From: Sphingomonas sp. ID1715
GTDB lineage: Bacteria; Pseudomonadota; Alphaproteobacteria; Sphingomonadales; Sphingomonadaceae
DNA length: 57,319 nt
Assembly: GCF_013044515.1 (NCBI RefSeq)
Contig: NZ_JABEPR010000009.1
Coordinates: 1 to 57,319, forward strand
Direction: 5' to 3'
Positions 27,055 to 33,985 of the stretch are shown here, one piece after another. A program made the position numbers and the translations under genes. The notes beneath the pieces are model-generated. The model had not been told where the DNA came from. It did no database searches and saw only the letters and a program-made list of their open reading frames with translations. Each line of letters starts with the position of its first letter. Positions within the stretch are counted from its first letter, which is position 1.

Positions 27055-28029
27055 CTATCGAAGCATCGCTTTGAACGTGCTGCTCGCCGAGGCTCCCGCA
27101 TAGGCGTCGCGCGCGAGCTGTCCCAGGATCTCGGCCGCTTTGTCGGTTGCCCGATCGAGCGCAAGTTCCTTCTGCTGCTGGAGCGAAGGCACCCTATCGA
27201 TGCGGACGTAGCTCGAGCCCAGGACGGACTGCACGAGGTCGAGCGACAGGCTCTCCTGCGCCTTCATCGTCCTCGACACGAGCTCGTCTTTTGCGATCAG
27301 CATCACACCGCCGCGGCGCCTGGGCGCACGCGGCACATCCCATCGCAGCTCTCCTGCGGTCCCGACGCTGATGAGGTCGATTTCCTGGGGCGTGCGCCCA
27401 TAGCGCCCAAGCGCCCGCATCAGGGCGATACTATCCGGAGCGTTCGCGATCAGTCCGCCGTCGACATAGGAATGCCCGTCGATCACATGGTCGGGGAAAT
27501 AGGTTGGCGCCGCGGAGGTGGCGAGGGCAATGTCCCGTAGCGAGGTTCCTTCGAGCTTCGGTGACATGCCAGTGGTTTCGTATATTGCCGGCGCCCAGGC
27601 GCCGAAATCGACCGCGGTCACGATCAGGGGTGTCTTCAGGCCGGACAGGGGCGTCTTTCCCGCTTCGCCAAGAACGGCGTCGATCGTCTGCGCGAGGCCA
27701 GCCGCGTCATAGCGCGAGCGCGCCAGCCCCCAGCGACCGAGTAAACCCCGCTTCGGGAAGATCGCCTGGCCGTGCTTCTCAAACGCGGCGCCGATCACGG
27801 CTGGGCGAATGCCTTGGGCCAGGCCGATGGCCACGATGCCGCCGATCGAAGTGCCGGCGATGATATCGAAATGGTCTTTGATCGGCTTTCCGATCGTCCG
27901 CTCGATCTGTTCGAGGATCCGAACGGTAAAGAGGCCACGATACCCACCTCCGGTCAGCGCCAGAATGCGGAACCGTTTGGCCGGCTGCGCGCGCGCACCT
28001 TCCCTGATCCCGACGTCGCTCTCGGTCAT
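27055..28029 (-). CDS. Patatin-like phospholipase (CapV-like)
   Basis: A 324-residue patatin with every catalytic element: oxyanion loop GGGYRG at residues 27-32, nucleophile S61 in GTSIGG and catalytic D190 in VDGG. Length and layout resemble CapV, the phospholipase effector of CBASS that degrades the inner membrane. There is no cyclic-nucleotide synthase next to it. Instead the start codon lies one base after the stop of a PIN-like gene, itself preceded by a Phd-like antitoxin, so all three are one transcript. Activation would have to come from those partners or from a signal made elsewhere. The frame is intact. Confidence 0.85.
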   Translation of the reverse strand: MTESDVGIREGARAQPAKRFRILALTGGGYRGLFTVRILEQIERTIGKPIKDHFDIIAGTSIGGIVAIGLAQGIRPAVIGAAFEKHGQAIFPKRGLLGRWGLARSRYDAAGLAQTIDAVLGEAGKTPLSGLKTPLIVTAVDFGAWAPAIYETTGMSPKLEGTSLRDIALATSAAPTYFPDHVIDGHSYVDGGLIANAPDSIALMRALGRYGRTPQEIDLISVGTAGELRWDVPRAPRRRGGVMLIAKDELVSRTMKAQESLSLDLVQSVLGSSYVRIDRVPSLQQQKELALDRATDKAAEILGQLARDAYAGASASSTFKAMLR

Positions 28030-28030
28030 A

Positions 28031-28450
28031 TCAAGGGTTCACCACCGTCAGCCCGCTGACGCCGCTATGGTAGGGCTGCGGATAGTCGACGAAGACAAGA
28101 TTGGTAGCGAGAGCCGAGGCAACGACCATCGTCGTCGCCTCGCTGACCGGGATCACGGCACCGGCCGGGTTGGTGGCGATCAGCTTCTGAGCCCGCAGAC
28201 CAGGCCACAGCATGGCGGCCTTTTCGTCGAACGGCACGATATTATCGAAGCTGCGCACCATGCCGACATAGCCGCGCAGCGCATCGCGGTGGCCTTGGCG
28301 TTCACCCGCCGGGCTTTGCTCGATGGCCAGCAGCGCCTGCCCGAGGGAAACCGCGCTCAGGTGGATCTCTCGGGCAGGCAGCGCATCGATCGAGGCCGGC
28401 GCCTGACCCGTGATCCGGTCAAGCAGGCATTGGGTCGAAAGAAGATACAT
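28031..28450 (-). CDS. PIN-fold protein (VapC-like) with degraded catalytic site
   Basis: A 139-residue VapC-sized protein whose end, NLVFVDYPQPYHSGVSGLTVVNP in two pieces of the frame, follows the classical VapC C-terminus. The usual acidic residues are largely missing. The first Asp of LLDTN is Ser5 (YLLSTQ), the Glu of the EL motif is Gln38 (SLGQAL) and the third acid lies in PVSEAT as Ser/Glu. D122 alone fits. It is therefore probably not an active RNase. It starts six bases after the Phd-like gene and ends one base before the patatin, so an adaptor or sensor role is the natural inference. Confidence 0.7.
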   Translation of the reverse strand: MYLLSTQCLLDRITGQAPASIDALPAREIHLSAVSLGQALLAIEQSPAGERQGHRDALRGYVGMVRSFDNIVPFDEKAAMLWPGLRAQKLIATNPAGAVIPVSEATTMVVASALATNLVFVDYPQPYHSGVSGLTVVNP

Positions 28451-28456
28451 GGCCGC

Positions 28457-28858
28457 TTAGGCGCTGGCCTGCTGCCAGGAAGCTTCTCCGGATCGGACAG
28501 TGAATTCCTGGCTGCTGTCGTCGTCGCTCTCGACATGGACGAGCTTTCCGCGTGACGGCTGGAACTGCGTGGCGGCAAGAAATTCTCCGGCGGAAATACC
28601 GCCAGCGGCTGCCTTAATGACATTCGCCAAAGCCGCAACCGAGAGGATCACGGTCTGCTCTCCCTTGTCTTTGCCGACAAGCTGAACCGATCCGTCACGC
28701 GCACGCGCAAGCAGCTTGGTGAAGCTGTCACGCGCGGCGCGAATGGTGATAGTGGCCATCGGAGCCCGACCTTCGAGCAGTTTGCCGAGTTCAACCTCTA
28801 GCTGATGCTCTGGAAGGGAGCAGATCCTCTCGATTCCGGCTAGAAGCTGCACGTCCAT
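28457..28858 (-). CDS. Phd/YefM-like antitoxin and probable autorepressor
   Basis: The 133 residues carry an antitoxin-like core at about residues 35-80 (MATITIRAARDSFTKLLARA, then VQLVGKDKGEQTVILS), the DNA-binding layout of Phd/YefM proteins. N- and C-terminal extensions are present, the latter probably the part that wraps the partner. The start at 28858 was chosen because the promoter -10 box lies at 28889-28894, which rules out the longer frame from 28906. It is the first gene of the Phd, PIN-like, patatin operon and should bind the palindrome overlapping its own promoter. Confidence 0.65.
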   Translation of the reverse strand: MDVQLLAGIERICSLPEHQLEVELGKLLEGRAPMATITIRAARDSFTKLLARARDGSVQLVGKDKGEQTVILSVAALANVIKAAAGGISAGEFLAATQFQPSRGKLVHVESDDDSSQEFTVRSGEASWQQASA

Positions 28859-28888
28859 ACCAACCAACCTTCGCTGCCAATGACGATG

Positions 28889-28930
28889 GTTATAGGGCGT
28901 GGCCACAAAATGTCAATGATTGTGGCCACG
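28889..28930 (-). promoter_or_regulatory. Promoter and operator of the Phd/PIN/patatin operon
   Basis: On the minus strand a consensus-like -35 TTGACA (28916-28911) and a -10 TATAAC (28894-28889) are separated by 16 bases. The -35 box sits in the spacer of a perfect 11-base inverted repeat, CGTGGCCACAA at 28898-28908 and TTGTGGCCACG at 28920-28930. This is a textbook autoregulated toxin-antitoxin promoter. Confidence 0.8.
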
Positions 28931-28959
28931 GGGCAGATGCATCGATCAATGACGGCTGC

Positions 28960-28997
28960 GTCACTTTACCCTTCAGGTACCGGTCGGGTAAAGTGAC
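28960..28997. promoter_or_regulatory. 12-base inverted repeat between divergent operons
   Basis: GTCACTTTACCC at 28960-28971 and GGGTAAAGTGAC at 28986-28997 are perfect arms around a 14-base spacer. The site lies between the minus-strand Phd operon and the plus-strand winged-helix gene, and is probably the operator of the latter. Confidence 0.6.
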
Positions 28998-29079
28998 ACG
29001 GATGGCAAAACGTCTTTCGGTCGTTTCTGTGAGCGATTGGGGGATTCACAAGAGTCGTGCTTTGTGCTTGATTCGTTCC

Positions 29080-29694
29080 ATGCTTCAGTTCGATCTCTTC
29101 GCGCCATCGATCCCAACCCCGGCGCCAGCACCAGTAGTTGGCCTGCCGGATATCGTGCGCATCATCGCGGAGCACTCGGGTCGGCCGCGCTACACCTTCA
29201 TGGTGCTCGATCTCATCGCCAGGGCCGCCCGGACGAACGGGGAGGCGGGGCCTCTGGTTCGAGAAGGCGAGGTTCTGGTGCCCATCCGCGAATGGCTGGC
29301 CGCGGCGATTGCGCCGAGCGGCGCGCGTCACCACCAGCGCCGGGCCACCGCCGATAAGGTCCGGGCTGCGCTCGCAGCCAAAGGAGAATTGCCGGGCGAT
29401 CCGGTGGAGGCCGCGCGCCGCGTCGACGCGGAACTCAGCGAGCGCATCCGCGAAACCGGCATGACGGCGATCAGCCGGGCGGTGTCGGAGTTGGTGAAGG
29501 CAGGACTGATCAGACGGCATTACCAGGGCTTTTTCGTGGACCATGAGAACCGCGGTGCGCAGCGTCATGCGGTCTATACGGTCACGGATGCGGTCCGCGC
29601 CGCGCTTCAGCCGAGCATCGTGACCAGCGAAAACCGGCGGCAGCCTTATGTACGAGGCGCACACGCTCAGCCTCGAGCGGCTGCGGCGCGGTAG
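29080..29694 (+). CDS. Winged-helix DNA-binding protein (regulator or replication-like)
   Basis: The 204 residues from ATG 29080 (MLQFDLFAPS) contain two DNA-binding-like parts: a basic stretch GARHHQRRATADKVRAAL and a winged helix (TAISRAVSELVKAGLIRRHY, then FVDHENRGAQRHAVY). I cannot say whether it is a transcription factor or an initiator-type protein. Longer starts at 28993 (GTG) and 29002 (ATG) would overlap the inverted repeat at 28960-28997 and were judged less likely. The C-terminal 20 residues are low complexity. The frame ends directly before the remnant at 29695. Confidence 0.5.
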   Translation: MLQFDLFAPSIPTPAPAPVVGLPDIVRIIAEHSGRPRYTFMVLDLIARAARTNGEAGPLVREGEVLVPIREWLAAAIAPSGARHHQRRATADKVRAALAAKGELPGDPVEAARRVDAELSERIRETGMTAISRAVSELVKAGLIRRHYQGFFVDHENRGAQRHAVYTVTDAVRAALQPSIVTSENRRQPYVRGAHAQPRAAAAR

Positions 29695-30075
29695 GATCGC
29701 AGCTTCACATTTCTCGGCGACGATCGGTTCCTGCTGGTCTCTCCAAGCGCATTCAATGGGCTTGGCGTGTGCACGACCCAGCTCCACAACGAGCCCGTGG
29801 TCTATAATCGCAAACGCCATGGCCGGTTCAAACTGGATGGCCGGATGTACGATTTCCGGATGCGGCCGTCGGTGCCCAGGCGGCTGTCCAAGGAAGTCCT
29901 GCTTGTCGACCTCCTCCATAACATCGACAGGCTGCCCGAGGACAAGGTGGCCATCCTGCCGCGTGCGCTTGCCAAGGCAGGGGAGATGAATAGCGCGCAG
30001 CTCGCGCGTGCGGTGAAGGAATACGGTTCGGCTCGTGCCGAACGGCTCCTCGCGCCCGTGCTGCGACCGTCTTAA
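29695..30075 (+). pseudogene. AbiEi-like antitoxin remnant lacking its N-terminus
   Basis: From the stop codon at 29692 the frame reads RSFTFLGDDRFLLVSPSAF and then GLGVCTTQLHNEPVVYNRKR, GRMYDFRMRPSVPRRLSKEV and LVDLLHNIDRLP. This looks like the C-terminal domain of AbiEi/DUF6088-type antitoxins of type IV toxin-antitoxin systems. No start codon or HTH is present before it, only a GTG at 29767 inside the domain. It is therefore probably a 5'-truncated remnant. It converges on an AbiEii-like gene instead of preceding it, which is not the usual operon order. Confidence 0.45.
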
Positions 30076-30746
30076 TCGGAAAGTGAAGCCCCTAAAATTC
30101 GGTGCGTAATCGCCTGCGCCTCTGCGACCAGATGGCTGTTCTTTTCCCTGTACAGCAGCTGGCCAATCACCGTCTCGACAGCCTTCGGGTTGACCTTCTC
30201 GACGACTTCCAGCGCCTTGCGGCATCGCTCATGGCCGCATTCACGCAATGCTGACACGACATAGTCGTCACCATGGTGCTCGGCGATGGCAGCAAGATCG
30301 AACATGTCGCGTGGCTGCAAGTTCCAGCCCCGGAAGTAAACTTTCTTCGCTGCAATCTCGGCCGGAGTTTCAAGGTCGACCGTCCGCCCCCTCACATCGT
30401 GGCGCTCACTGGAAACATCGAGGATGGCGGACGAACAAATGAAGTCGATCTCACCCAGTTCGTCAAAGGCGAGTTTGAGCGCCTGCGTCCCGTCGCTCTT
30501 ATATTCGTCCGGCCGACGGGTCATTGCGAAATCCTGGATCTCTGGATTGAGAAAAGGCAGGATTTGCGGATCATCAAGGAAGATATCGATGTCGTGGCTT
30601 TCACGATGATCGATCTGGAGCATGAGCGCCGTCCCGCCGCCGAAGCTCCACGAGGGCACGAAGCCGACGTTCTCCTCGAATTGGGCGAAGATTTCCATCG
30701 CAAGATCGAACAGGACCGGCCACTGGCTTGGGCCGCGCTCGACCAT
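30072..30746 (-). CDS. AbiEii/AbiGii-like nucleotidyltransferase
   Basis: A 224-residue protein with the polymerase-beta-type nucleotidyltransferase signature. GGGTA is at residues 36-40, D52 and D54 are in ESHDIDIFLDD, and a third acidic strand lies in LGEIDFICSS. A helical C-terminal half follows (AAKKVYFRGWNLQPRDMFDL). AbiEii toxins transfer nucleotides to tRNA or other targets and cause growth arrest. The gene starts three bases after a small gene at 30750-31013, its likely partner. Active-site residues appear intact. Confidence 0.75.
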   Translation of the reverse strand: MVERGPSQWPVLFDLAMEIFAQFEENVGFVPSWSFGGGTALMLQIDHRESHDIDIFLDDPQILPFLNPEIQDFAMTRRPDEYKSDGTQALKLAFDELGEIDFICSSAILDVSSERHDVRGRTVDLETPAEIAAKKVYFRGWNLQPRDMFDLAAIAEHHGDDYVVSALRECGHERCRKALEVVEKVNPKAVETVIGQLLYREKNSHLVAEAQAITHRILGASLSD

Positions 30747-30749
30747 GCG

Positions 30750-31013
30750 TTACGCCGCCAGCGGGAGCGCGTAGCCCGAGAGGTGGGAGAACTGGTCGGC
30801 GACCGCGCAGACCTTGTCGGCGTCGACACCCATTTCCTCGACGAACTGCAGCTGCAGAGCCGGGCTTACTTCCGAGAAGAAGGAAAACACGGGCGCGTTG
30901 AAATCGCTCGCGCTCTTTGGGTCGGCGATCAGCGCAGCGAGTTGATGCGCGGAAAGGTTCGCCCCATAAGGAGCGTTCACCGTCGCCAACACCAAGCTTA
31001 CCGCCTTTGCCAT
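30750..31013 (-). CDS. Small partner of the AbiEii-like nucleotidyltransferase
   Basis: An 87-residue soluble protein (MAKAVSLVLATVNAPYGANL) that I do not recognise. It has no HTH. It is the first gene of a two-gene unit with the nucleotidyltransferase, with a 3-base gap. Such tight pairing is typical of antitoxin or immunity partners, so this is the best candidate for neutralising the enzyme. The function is inferred from context only. Confidence 0.5.
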   Translation of the reverse strand: MAKAVSLVLATVNAPYGANLSAHQLAALIADPKSASDFNAPVFSFFSEVSPALQLQFVEEMGVDADKVCAVADQFSHLSGYALPLAA

Positions 31014-31163
31014 TTCTAACCTGTACCATGATCTCGTGGATCGTTCAGCGCATATAGCGCTTCGGCGTTATCAAAACAAGAACGGCGCCAATCCGCTATC
31101 CGGCCAGGCGGGATGTGCAAGGCCGATTCTCCGCGTAAACCGCCCTCCCCGCGTGATTTTCTC

Positions 31164-31192
31164 ACTTACCATAATGGGAGATTATGGTAAGT
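31164..31192. repeat. Perfect 12-base palindrome with 5-base centre (candidate recombination site)
   Basis: ACTTACCATAAT at 31164-31175 and ATTATGGTAAGT at 31181-31192 flank GGGAG. The AT-rich arms stand out in this GC-rich window. Arm length and spacing suit a tyrosine-recombinase core site, and such an enzyme is encoded 1 kb to the right. A strong operator is the alternative. Confidence 0.55.
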
Positions 31193-31255
31193 ATAGGAGC
31201 GCGAAACCGGCAGGGAAGGGGCAAGTTCCGCAGATGAAGAAATTGCAGCAATCAC

Positions 31256-31285
31256 GCGGCACAAATGTGCCGCGCATTGTGCCGC
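31256..31285. repeat. GCGGCACA/TGTGCCGC palindrome with an extra half-site
   Basis: GCGGCACA at 31256-31263 pairs with TGTGCCGC at 31266-31273, and TGTGCCGC occurs again at 31278-31285. Three half-sites in 30 bases suggest a protein-binding site beside the 12-base palindrome. Confidence 0.4.
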
Positions 31286-31305
31286 AGGCGACCGAGCGGC
31301 TGGCG

Positions 31306-32040
31306 TCACTCGGCGTCGGACTCAGGAACCTCGAACAGTTCGACCGCGAAATCCGCGATCTGGTCGGCGGCCAGGTGCATCATGGCGATCGGCGCGCTCT
31401 CCATATCAACGCGCTCGATCTTCCCGTCCTTCATCTGGACCAGGAAGCGGTCGCATTGCTCGAGCACGACCATGCGAATCCCGTCATCCTCGTCGAGCGT
31501 CAGCCGACGCACGCTTCCTTCATAGGCGATCCAGGCTCCGTCATGGCCGCTGGTCGTCCGCACATAACCGACGGCGACATGGCCGCCAGCCTCGACCTTC
31601 TGGACGATCGGCAACAGCCATCCGAAGCGCAACGGATCGGCCCTCGCCGTAATCGGCGATGTCCGGGCAATCGTTTCACAGATCCAGCCCATCAGCACCG
31701 CCAGTCCGAGGAAAAACAGCAGTTCCAGTTCGATCGCAAGCGAGGACAGCCCCTGTGGCGCATGGCCGCTGAGCAGCGCCTTATAAGGGTTGGGTTCGTA
31801 GGACAGCCTGATGAGTGGCTTCCAGGCCGCGATCAGTTCGTTGAGCGCGAAGATGCCAGCGCCGAAGACATGCGCGCCCAGCGCCAGCGCCACAACCAGG
31901 AAGATAGTGAGATTGGAGTTCGGCCGATCCGGTCGCGGCGAGACAAAATCGCGCGCTTCCCCGATCCGAAGTCCGAAATAACCAGCGAAGCCCGGAAGCA
32001 GCAGAACGAGCGCGCCGAGCAGCGCATATCCGAAGGTCAT
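31306..32040 (-). CDS. Membrane protein with C-terminal soluble domain, unknown
   Basis: A 244-residue protein with three to four transmembrane segments (MTFGYALLGALVLLLPGFAG, LTIFLVVALALGAHVFGAG and LELLFFLGLAVLMGWICE). It ends in a soluble domain of about 110 residues with SH3/OB-like strands (VAVGYVRTTSGHDGAWIAYE). I do not recognise a family. It starts six bases after a 56-codon gene on the same strand, giving a two-gene operon that diverges from the tyrosine recombinase. Confidence 0.6.
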   Translation of the reverse strand: MTFGYALLGALVLLLPGFAGYFGLRIGEARDFVSPRPDRPNSNLTIFLVVALALGAHVFGAGIFALNELIAAWKPLIRLSYEPNPYKALLSGHAPQGLSSLAIELELLFFLGLAVLMGWICETIARTSPITARADPLRFGWLLPIVQKVEAGGHVAVGYVRTTSGHDGAWIAYEGSVRRLTLDEDDGIRMVVLEQCDRFLVQMKDGKIERVDMESAPIAMMHLAADQIADFAVELFEVPESDAE

Positions 32041-32046
32041 GCCAGC

Positions 32047-32217
32047 TTAGGCCGTTTCGGCGGTCTTCTCGGCCCTGGCGGCGCGAATCTTCTCGCGGTC
32101 GATGACATAGACGCCGTTGCGCTGGACGGCCGCCTCACGCGCTTTCCTCCAGCTCCCGAAGGTTTCATGGACCTCGCGGCCCAGTTTCAAGGCTTGTGCC
32201 GAGTTAAGCTGCATCAT
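32047..32217 (-). CDS. Small basic protein upstream of the membrane gene
   Basis: 56 residues with a strong GGAGG ribosome-binding site 3-7 bases before paired ATG codons. The sequence MMQLNSAQALKLGREVHETF followed by SWRKAREAAVQRNGVYVID is helical and basic. The frame is open further upstream, but that part is antisense to the recombinase start. Function unknown. Its coupling to the membrane gene suggests a shared role. Confidence 0.55.
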   Translation of the reverse strand: MMQLNSAQALKLGREVHETFGSWRKAREAAVQRNGVYVIDREKIRAARAEKTAETA

Positions 32218-32244
32218 GTCCTCCAGAATGACATATAGCGAGCA

Positions 32245-33444
32245 ATGGCTGAGAGTTCCACAAGATCCTCCGATATGGAAATCATCGTCGTCAGAACCGA
32301 GGACGCCGCACTGCCGATGCGGTCGCGGAACGCGGACGCCGAAACGGTCGATATGCGGTTGCTCCGCACGATCGGCGGCATCGTTCCCACAGATCTGCCG
32401 CCGATCAGCCAGCTCGGGCTCGAGACGACGCTTTCGGCCATGGCCGACGCGACCAAGGCGGCGATTGCCGCCGATCTCGATTGCTGGCGTGACTGGTGCG
32501 GCGAGGAAAGCCGAAAACCACTGCCCGCCGATCCCGAAGATGTGGTGCGCTATGTGAATGCGCTCGATGCCAGGGGGAAAAAGCCCGCGACCCTCGCGCG
32601 ACGTATCGCGAGTCTCGGTTCGGTCCACCGCATGATGGGACTGACGGGCGATGCCGCGCCCACCGACGCGCCGATGGTGCGGGCAGCGCTCAAGGCCGTC
32701 CGCAGGCGCAAAGGTGCCCTCCAGCGCCAGGCAGCGCCCTTGCGGCTGGGCAAGGCACTCGATCCTCATGCCGCCAAAGGTTTTACCCTTGCCGCGCTGC
32801 TCGATGCCTGTGGCGGCGATTTGCAAGGGCTGCGGGATGCCGCCCTGCTTTCGCTCGGCTATGATGCCGGCCTGCGGGTCAGCGAACTCACCATGGTGGA
32901 GGCAAGACAAATCGATCCACAGGAGGATGGCTCGGCGACGCTTTTCATCCCTTACTCCAAGACCGACCAGGAACAGGAAGGCGCCTGGGCATGGCTTTCC
33001 GCGGAGACGATGCGGCGCGTCGGCGCATGGCTGGTTGCAAGCGGCATCGAAGAAGGCCCGCTGTTCCGCAGGGTCGGGGTCGATCGACGTCGCGCACGGG
33101 AAACCGTACCGGAAACTGCGCTCGCACGAACGACCTATTCCATCGGAACGACATCTCTAACCCGGCAGGGCGTCAACGGCATCTACCGCCGTGTGGCGCT
33201 CACGGCCTATGACAAGGGACTGGTTACGCTGGCTGTTGGCAAGCTGGACGACGCGATCCAGGCCTTGTCCACACATTCGCTGCGCGTCGGCCTTACCCAG
33301 GATCTCTTCGCGGCGGGAGAGGATGGCGCTGGCATCGCGCAGGCCCTGCGCTGGAGTTCGCCAACAACCGCATTGCGCTATGGCCGCAAGCTCGCCGTGC
33401 GCAGCAATGTTGCCGCACGCGTCTTGTCGCGGGTCCGTAAATGA
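32245..33444 (+). CDS. Tyrosine recombinase (integrase family)
   Basis: A 399-residue site-specific recombinase. A SAM-like core-binding domain lies at about residues 60-170 and the catalytic domain after it: Arg near 211 in DAGLRVSEL, the H-x-x-R pair near 344-347 in THSLRVGL and the nucleophile Tyr near 378 in TTALRYGRK. It would catalyse integration, resolution or inversion. The start region overlaps the promoter area of the divergent small gene. ATG 32275 is an alternative. No tRNA gene lies alongside, so a classical tRNA attachment site is not evident. Confidence 0.85.
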   Translation: MAESSTRSSDMEIIVVRTEDAALPMRSRNADAETVDMRLLRTIGGIVPTDLPPISQLGLETTLSAMADATKAAIAADLDCWRDWCGEESRKPLPADPEDVVRYVNALDARGKKPATLARRIASLGSVHRMMGLTGDAAPTDAPMVRAALKAVRRRKGALQRQAAPLRLGKALDPHAAKGFTLAALLDACGGDLQGLRDAALLSLGYDAGLRVSELTMVEARQIDPQEDGSATLFIPYSKTDQEQEGAWAWLSAETMRRVGAWLVASGIEEGPLFRRVGVDRRRARETVPETALARTTYSIGTTSLTRQGVNGIYRRVALTAYDKGLVTLAVGKLDDAIQALSTHSLRVGLTQDLFAAGEDGAGIAQALRWSSPTTALRYGRKLAVRSNVAARVLSRVRK

Positions 33445-33536
33445 GCTGCCAGCCCTGCCTTTCCAGGCCGGATTTGCAAAGACTCTCATATTGTTGGAGA
33501 CTCCGACGAGGACGGTTTCCGAAGAAATCGAGGAGA

Positions 33537-33782
33537 ATGAGTTTGCCGACCATCACGATCGAATTGAGCAAAGAGGATTCGGCGAACCTGGCCGAACTTA
33601 CGCGGCGTTGTGTCGATGCAGATCAAGCACGAAATGGCGCAACGACTCATGGACCACTTGAGAGTGCCGCGGACCTTCTAACGATGCTGGCGCAGGATGC
33701 GGCGATGGTCATTCGCCGGCCCGGAAGCTGGGAAGGTGCCGGCATGGCTCGACTTCTCGCGGGTCACGGGTATGAGGTGTAG
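33537..33782 (+). CDS. Small hypothetical protein downstream of the recombinase
   Basis: 81 residues starting MSLPTITIELSKEDSANLAE with an AGGAG close to the ATG. The first half looks like a strand-helix unit and the end (MARLLAGHGYEV) is neutral. No family recognised. It follows the recombinase by 92 bases on the same strand and may be co-transcribed. Small, but coding bias and ribosome-binding site favour a real gene. Confidence 0.5.
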   Translation: MSLPTITIELSKEDSANLAELTRRCVDADQARNGATTHGPLESAADLLTMLAQDAAMVIRRPGSWEGAGMARLLAGHGYEV

Positions 33783-33985
33783 CGCGCCCGCCAAAAGCGG
33801 GGCGAAGATCTCGAGAGCGAATGAACGGCTCGTCCGAAGCGCAGCGCCACATGTTGCGGCAAGTGGATACCTGACAGGACCATCACATGACCTAGAACGG
33901 GTCTGGGCCTGTCTTGCGGCGGCGATTGAGACGGTCCCGGTGTCGAACCCAGCCTGAAGCGAACGGACGAAGGATAGAGGAAGGA

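Noticed and set aside
27055-28029. CBASS system around the CapV-like patatin
   Set aside because: No CD-NTase, Cap2, Cap3 or HORMA/TRIP13 gene is adjacent. The neighbours are toxin-antitoxin-like, so a canonical CBASS operon is not supported.
28993-29694. Calling the winged-helix protein a RepA replication initiator
   Set aside because: No iterons, partition genes or specific initiator motifs were found nearby. Only a DNA-binding fold is supported.
31036-32238. 400-codon plus-strand frame, including a start MKKLQQSRGT near 31234
   Set aside because: It runs antisense to the membrane protein and the small gene at 32047-32217, which have membrane helices and a good ribosome-binding site respectively.
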